Positions 57,903 to 64,000 of a stretch of 64,000 nt of DNA are shown one piece after another. Location of the stretch: NCBI RefSeq assembly GCF_009870125.1, contig NC_046680.1, forward strand, positions 12,977,501 through 13,041,500, in the 5' to 3' direction. The notes beneath the pieces are model-generated. The model saw nothing but the letters and a program-made list of their open reading frames with translations. It ran no database searches and was not told where the DNA came from. Origin of the DNA: Drosophila pseudoobscura (Eukaryota; Arthropoda; Insecta; Diptera; Drosophilidae). Every line of letters starts with the position of its first letter. The first letter of the stretch is position 1. The translations under genes were made by a program, and so were the position numbers.

Positions 57903-60285
57903 AGGGATGCGGCTGCACTCTCCATTTAGTCTCAAAAGCACTCAAAATAAGACACTAATTTGCTGCCATTTGAAAGTTTTTTGGCAAATCCTCACACCGA
58001 AACGACCGACCGTTACACCTGCCACTTGCCATATACTGAGGCTGCCACGAGCAGGGGAAATTGAAATTCATGAGCGAATTCCATACGAGCAACACACAAA
58101 ACGTGCCCATGCATGTGTTCGGAGCCCCGTAGCTGAAGCCGGAATTTGTTAACTGGAAATATGCAACAGCAGCAAGAGCAGCAGCAACAATATCACTGGC
58201 AACATTCAGAAGAAGAACAAGTTGTTGAAAAATAGCTGCCTGAACTATGTGCACCATTCCCAGCCATTAGCCCCGGAGTCCTTTGGCTCAGAAAGGGATG
58301 TGATACAGGCTACGGCTCCAGCTCCAGCCCCAGCTATAGCTTCTGCTCTGAATCCTGCTCAGGTGCTGTTAGTCTCTTGGAATGCGACCCCCCAGCCTTC
58401 CACCGTTCTTCAGCCTGTGGAATGTTCAGTTTGGAACTGCCGAGATTCGGCTACAGTTGGAGTTCAAGTTGGCAGCCAGGAATTTCTTTTATTACATTTT
58501 GCAACTCGAAAATTTCCACATGCAACAAAAGTCCGAGAAGACGACAAATTGTATGCGGTCGGAGGTGGATGGCTCCTTAGCTTCTATAACAAATTGCGGC
58601 CCAGCTTTTGTTGGCATAATTAATTTTTGTCTCTGGCCTTTGATTTATTACTCGGCAGCGTGGAAGGTGGCGCGACGGGTGAGGGGTGTGAGGAGGGGCG
58701 ACCTATGGCCAGCAGCTCTGGCAGTGGCCGAAAAAACAGATGACCGACAATTAATAACTGCAAAAGCCAGGCGGGTATGCCATTATACACCTGCAGCGTA
58801 AACAGAATATCGAGCATTAAGCTGCCTGCCACGACCGTGGCAGCAAACAACTTTGCCACAAATTGTGGCCGAGATAAAAGTGCGCACAAGTTGAAAATAG
58901 TATAGTGTATAGTGTGTAGCAGCAAAGCAACATCATTTTATGTGTATTAAAAATGGGAAGGAACAAAACACGGCAGCAACGGCAATGGCAGCAATGGCAG
59001 CGGCAGCCAGCTCAGATTATGTTTGCGGTTCGTTGAGCACACAATAATTCCATCAATTCCATCGTGGGTGTGGATGCGGGCGCGGGCGCGGGCGTGGGCG
59101 TGACAGAGGGCGGTCTGCGGGGTCACCACAGAAACACGAAAAAAGTGCTGCCAGTCCTACAGCTGCTGGCTGCTGCACTCGCTTCTGTGGGTGGAATGTT
59201 TGGTCAGCGATTTCGCAGCTGCCCCGCAGGGCGTATGCCTAATAATCGAACAAAAAGATCTTGTAGGGACAGCGTGCCAGACATCACTCCCGCTCACGCT
59301 CCCGCTCCGGGGCAGTTGGATAGTTGGCAAACATTTATGCAATTACTAATTGAAATTCAAAGCAGTCACGATTTTTGCACCTGAGGCCCGAGCCCTAAAA
59401 AGTAGGCAACGAAAAGTGTCCCGCTAAAGGTGGAGGAGCCAAATGTGGGTGTAGAATATTTTTCGGGTAAGCATACAGGACGGATAGGCGTATGGGCGTA
59501 TAGGCGTGGTCTGGCCTCAAACTTTTCTAATTAAAATTGTGTGGCTGTTTAAGAGGTTAAAGCAGAGAGCACAAAGAGAAGATGGCTGCTGGCTGGCTGG
59601 CAGTAAACGAGTTTTAATAGAAATTACATTAATTAATTTTTAAAATATTCTTAAATAAACATTTCTATGCATTAATTAATACACTGCCATACACACACAC
59701 ACGCACAAACTAACAGGGAGGGGTAGGCAAACAATGAAACGTGACTGCCACTAAAACAGCGACTGAAACAGGAATAAAACTAAGCCAAAGCCCTCGTAAC
59801 TCCACAAACACTTTGGCAACAACTTTGGCAGTCGGGTGTGGGTGTGGGCGTGGACCGTACTACTAATTAAAAAGCTATCATTAGGTTTAAACTCGGCCAT
59901 GGCTTGTTTATGCACTTTAAGCCATTTTAATTGGAGGTTAGGTAAGCCACCGAAACAGCATTTCGAATGGAATGGCGCGCATTGGGGTCGCTCGGTCCAT
60001 CGTTATGATGTGACACGGAATAAACAGATTTAGATATTAGTCATTTGGATCGAGTGTTTTGTGTGCTTTCGCCACATAATTGCTAGCGATTTGGCCAGCT
60101 TCCAAATTGACTTGTTTTTCCTCCACTCACCCGCGACCACCCACAAAATGGTTAACTCTATTGGTTAGCTATCCCTCTGGCCCTCTCTGCTCTTCTGATT
60201 TACGAGTGTGTCCGTGTCCCTGGTTCTAGCCCATTTTTATGGCACTTTGTGTGACCCACTTGAACCACAGCATGCAGTGGTCTCC

Positions 60286-60315
60286 AGACCAGACCAGACC
60301 AGACCATACCAGACC
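60286..60315. repeat. (AGACC)n repeat, copy 1
   Basis: Six units, one variant (ATACC). The same pentamer forms an array 2.2 kb away. Confidence 0.9.
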
Positions 60316-62549
60316 ACGGAGTCTCCCTTACAGTCGCAGACGCGCAGTCCCTTGAGGCGACCACATCCATGGATGCCACATGCATGACAAGCACTTATGC
60401 AAATTATATGGCATACTTATGGCCGGGAAAGGCAGAGGACGTGGCATCGACTTTGGCTGTAGCTTTGGCTTCATTTGCTGCCATTTTGATCGGGTTTTTG
60501 AAAGGCAAATACCTAAGATAACAATCAGTTGGAGTACTTTACATATCCCAAAAGTCGCATCCAACGAAATTTAAGCGAACAAATTACTGAGAACACTCGT
60601 CAGATTTCCCTACTGTTCACTTGTTTCCGAAAAAGTTCGAAATAAACTTCAAACTAATTGCAGAAAATGCATATAAATGTTTGGAAAATTCAGTTGAAAC
60701 TCAGAAATAAATTCAGCATACTAATGATAGAAGAATGCATTGGTTTGTTCGGATCCGAGAACTTTTAACGAGCAGCCAAACATTTCAGATGAATTTCAAG
60801 TCAATAATTTCCCCAAACCCCAGTGATGTCCCAGTGATAAATGACACTAGAAATAATTACCACATAATTTTCACAAATTCGAATTTTCGCTACCGCCGCA
60901 GGCTACCTCAAATTGCAATTACTTTATGCAGAATTAATTAATAACTCATTTGGAATGAGAGCGCGACTAATTCGAGCCATTAATTTAAATCCATTAAAAA
61001 TTACCAATGTGTAAAGTGCGTTTCCCCCCTGCCTAAGCAGATTATGTGTAACAGCAAATATGTACATATATAATTTGATTTGAAGTTTATAATTGACAGA
61101 CTGGGTCTTGACACGGACTCGACTCAGTTCGCTGCTTCTTTGGCGTCGTCAAGAGATGCACAGCAATGATACAACAAATACGTAAAGAGTGGCATAAAAA
61201 CAAAGGGAAGTTCGTGTAGTACATATAATAGGTAAATAGATATACATACGGTATATAGGGTCCTCGCCGATGTAGAGTGCTTTATCTGAATGCTGATGAT
61301 ATGGAAATTACAAATGACATTGTGCGTTTTCGGGTGGGGGTGGCGAGGGGGTGAAGTCAGACATTGTCAAATTGTTTAGAAGCGAAACGCAGGACAATAA
61401 AGAAAGCAGAATGAAAGCAATGAATATTTTGAAAAATGACTTTCCTTCAATACGGTTCTCCTCTGGTGCTCTTCGGAGGAAAATGGTAATGGGAAACTCG
61501 GCGACTGAAGCTGAGACTAAGACTGGGACTGGGAAATGGGAATGATTGGGCTATTTTTTTGTATTTTCTTGTATTTTCTTGTTGCAATGTCGCATGAGTC
61601 TGGGTTTTCCCATGTGTCTGTGCAGGAGTGTGTGTGGTCTTAAAATGTTTAATATGGATTCAATTATTTTGTTGTGTTGTGTTGTGTTAAGTTGTGCTCT
61701 TCATTGGTTTTCGTTTTGGGTACATTACAATTTTCGGCTCCATGGCGGGCTTAGGGGTTGCCTTCGTTGACTTCATTTCACCCTCCTTTTTAGGGGGGCT
61801 GCTGGGGCGATCTCTTCCTCTTTTTGCTCCTCTGTTTTTTGGTAATTTAATTTGCGATTGGGTTTAGTTCGGTTTACAGTTATCTGATAACGACTGATTC
61901 GATTTGCGGTAGGAAATTGTTGCGCTGCTCTGGTCTCTGGTTTCTGTTCTCTGTTTTAATTATTCCTGCCCCATTGGATTTCCGCTCTAATTTTCATTTT
62001 AATTTCTTTTGTTGGATTATTTTTGTTGTATTTTATTATTCATCTCCACTTCTGTTCTGTTTTGTTTTTGTGCTGGCGGGAGGCGAAACCGTTTTGTTCT
62101 CGTTTATTTTTCATTTGAGTTGCGAAAATGTTTGTGGAGGCCTCTATTTTTTCGGTGCTTCTTGGTGTTTTTCAATTGGATTGATTTTCGGTTTGTTGGT
62201 TTTTTATTTACTAATAAAATGCATGTAAGTCAGTCCGTCGTTTCACAATTTTTTTTGTTTGTTTTTGTGGTATTCTATAATTTATTTATTTCATAGTTTT
62301 TGCGGGGATTCTGCTGTAATTTGGATATTGAATAATGAACAAAGCACTTTTATTCACACGCACCGAACATTGAAAACCAATTAAGTAACGAAAGTGGCAC
62401 TGGGCAAGTGGCAAGCGGAAAGCGGAACTTTGCACCCATCTGTGGCAGCAACTGGCAGACGAATGCTGCCTCTCTTGCTGTTAGTGGTACTGCTGCTGCA
62501 GTTGCTGCCACTGCAAGTACAGGACGCACAACAAGTGCATGTGGAAGAC

Positions 62550-62574
62550 AGACCAGACCAGACCAGACCAGACC
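62550..62574. repeat. (AGACC)n repeat, copy 2
   Basis: Five perfect AGACC units on the same strand as the array at 60286-60315. Confidence 0.9.
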
Positions 62575-62648
62575 GCACCCTCTACCTAACTGCCACGCCT
62601 TTGTTGCGACAATTTTGCTGTCCATTAGACTTGCCACACGGACAACGG

Positions 62649-62690
62649 GACACCCGCACACACCCGCACACACCCGCATACACCCACTCA
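62649..62690. repeat. ACACCCGC-type tandem repeat
   Basis: Four units of about 10 bp (ACACCCGCAC), grading into a CA run that ends near 62706. Confidence 0.8.
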
Positions 62691-63086
62691 AACACACACA
62701 CACACACTAAACTTTTAGCTACTGTTGGATTCTGTTGAAATTCGTTCAATCCCGTTTTCCCGATTTCCCGATATAGTTCCAAGTCCAAGGCGTGCACGGC
62801 GCTTGGCGCTCAGAGGAAAAGACAACTTGATCACAGCATGGAAAATGTTCAACTGACCGAGGCACGGACGCGTCCGCCGGAGAAGCGAAGCTCCGGCTGG
62901 GGCTGAAGCCAACCGGAGGCCGCTGCTTTATCAGCTCGTGGCGCTCGTTCTGTTGCTGTTGCTGTTGCTGTTGCTTTTGTTGCCCCCGAAGTCCTTGGCA
63001 CTCGTTCGGCTTTCGCCAAGCATCGGCGGGGGCTTGGGCTTGGTCTCGTGCTCGTTTCACTCGTTCGCGCAAGTCACGAGACAGAG

Positions 63087-63087
<1 letters not shown>

Positions 63088-63120
<33 letters not shown>
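63088..63120. repeat. (CAG)11 microsatellite
   Basis: Eleven perfect CAG units followed by TGGCAG units. In a plus-strand frame it reads poly-Q, in a minus-strand frame poly-L. Confidence 0.9.
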
Positions 63121-63121
<1 letters not shown>

Positions 63122-63717
63122 GGCAGTGGCAGAAGCAGAGCGACAGCAGCAGCATCATCCGCAAGGGAAGCAACATGTTGGACGCATCCTTGGCTGCTGT
63201 TGGCTCCCAAGGCTTTGAGTGGAACTCAGTTGGCGTGGTGTGTCGTCACGTGTTGCACGCTGGCATTGAGACCGAGTGAAAGCTCTCCGCAATTTCGGTT
63301 TGTTTTGCTTGCCTACGCCCTACGCGATGCCCCTACGCGGTCCCCCAGCTTATGGCCGATGATGATGATGAAGGCTCTGTCGCAGCGGCCTCGTTCGAGA
63401 ACGCTGGATATCCTTCGCAACGGAAATTATGCATGAGCGGGATATGTATTACTCTACCATCGAACAATGGGAATACTCGTACACCTGGCTTTTCCTTGCT
63501 TTTCTTTTGAGCTTAGCTGTAGCTTTTCATCAGCATTTGGTAATTGAAGGCTGTGTTTGTTTTTCCCATCTCCATCTTTCCCTACCTGCCACCCCCACCC
63601 CCAACCCCCAGGCTGTAGCTCTCTTATGCTACGACTGATAGCGATAGCAAAGTTTTTCGGTTATTCTCGGAGGTGCATTCACACATGGCTGCCTCGCAGT
63701 TGCAAAAGAACAGGGGA

Positions 63718-63739
63718 AGAGAGAGAGAGAGAGAGAGAG
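63718..63739. repeat. (GA)n microsatellite
   Basis: Uninterrupted GA tract followed by a G-rich stretch. Confidence 0.85.
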
Positions 63740-64000
63740 GGTGCAGCTTAGAGGGGGCATTGGGCGGAGAGGGGAGTGGGCGGGGGGTTATCTCGCATAA
63801 TGCAATTATGCAATGCCTGCAGGCGGAACTTCTTTGGTAATAAGCACTTGCCGTTCTCAGAACGAAGTACCCAAGTCGCTGAAGAAGTCTCTGCCACCCC
63901 CTTTAACACGCTGAGGCCGCCAAATCATTCCCTCCCCTCCGACCTCTTTTGTTGGACATGTTTTGTATTATACGAGTCTGATGCTCACAATTATGCACTT

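Larger units (their letters stand above)
57903..64000. other. Right-hand region, no supported gene
   Basis: Mostly AT-rich DNA. Two minus-strand frames with hydrophobic stretches (58257-57955 and 58925-58620) lack supporting signals. From about 61.54 to 62.33 kb the + strand is T-rich, which could be a 3' UTR or intron of a minus-strand transcript from the right. From 62.9 to 63.3 kb a GC-richer block with a (CAG)11 run has open frames on both strands (154 residues on minus, 113 on plus); I cannot choose between them. Confidence 0.4.

Noticed and set aside
58620..58925. 101-residue hydrophobic minus-strand frame
   Set aside because: It contains a hydrophobic stretch but no promoter, splice or poly(A) support, and its C-terminal half is low-complexity.
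1..64000. tRNA genes, rRNA, CRISPR arrays, complete transposable elements
   Set aside because: I looked for tRNA B-box strings, terminal repeats and transposase or reverse-transcriptase frames and saw none convincing; arrays present are simple microsatellites.

Overview
The window is nuclear DNA of a fruit fly (genus Drosophila). Its genes have short (63-77 nt) GT-AG introns, CAG/poly-Q-rich coding exons and wide AT-rich spacers full of microsatellites. Five protein genes can be read by family: the end of Cog6, complete Mad1, complete Drep2, complete MyD88 and complete Or45a. From memory this set corresponds to cytological region 45C on chromosome arm 2R of D. melanogaster (Muller element C). 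Protein divergence suggests a species other than D. melanogaster, but I cannot name it.

Layout. 1-531: 3' end of Cog6 (+), convergent with Mad1 (-, 957-3295), which has a DRE promoter element at 3386-3393. 3.4-4.3 kb: spacer holding an unassigned DRE/DRE/Motif-1 promoter cluster. 4.7-11.5 kb: Drep2 (+), with a TATA box, a 4-codon first exon, a 4.6 kb intron and two CIDE-domain exons; a second, unlisted-looking first coding exon at 8346-8546 splices in frame. 11.5-16.8 kb: A-rich spacer that may be a long Drep2 3' UTR. 16770-18637: MyD88 (-), death domain plus TIR domain in five exons. 19.6-20.9 kb: promoter-like motifs followed by a decayed multi-exon gene flanked by a 16-bp direct repeat. 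20.9-24.3 kb: T-rich on the + strand, which fits the 3' UTR of a minus-strand transcript whose last coding exon lies at 24176-24285. 29322-31985: an 887-residue low-complexity, single-membrane-span protein (-) that I do not recognise. 33.6-33.9 kb: a tandemly duplicated, palindrome-rich element. 33.9-56.6 kb: about 23 kb with no convincing gene. 56662-57902: Or45a (+). 57.9-64 kb: noncoding or undecided.

The genes do not form one pathway. Cog6 serves Golgi trafficking, Mad1 the spindle checkpoint, Drep2 a neuronal CIDE-domain role, MyD88 Toll signalling in immunity and dorsoventral patterning, and Or45a olfaction. Mad1 has housekeeping promoter motifs, whereas Drep2 and Or45a have TATA-type candidates, matching ubiquitous versus restricted expression. 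The best leads are the alternative Drep2 exon, the orphan terminal exon, the orphan housekeeping promoter, the decayed gene and the duplicated palindromic element.
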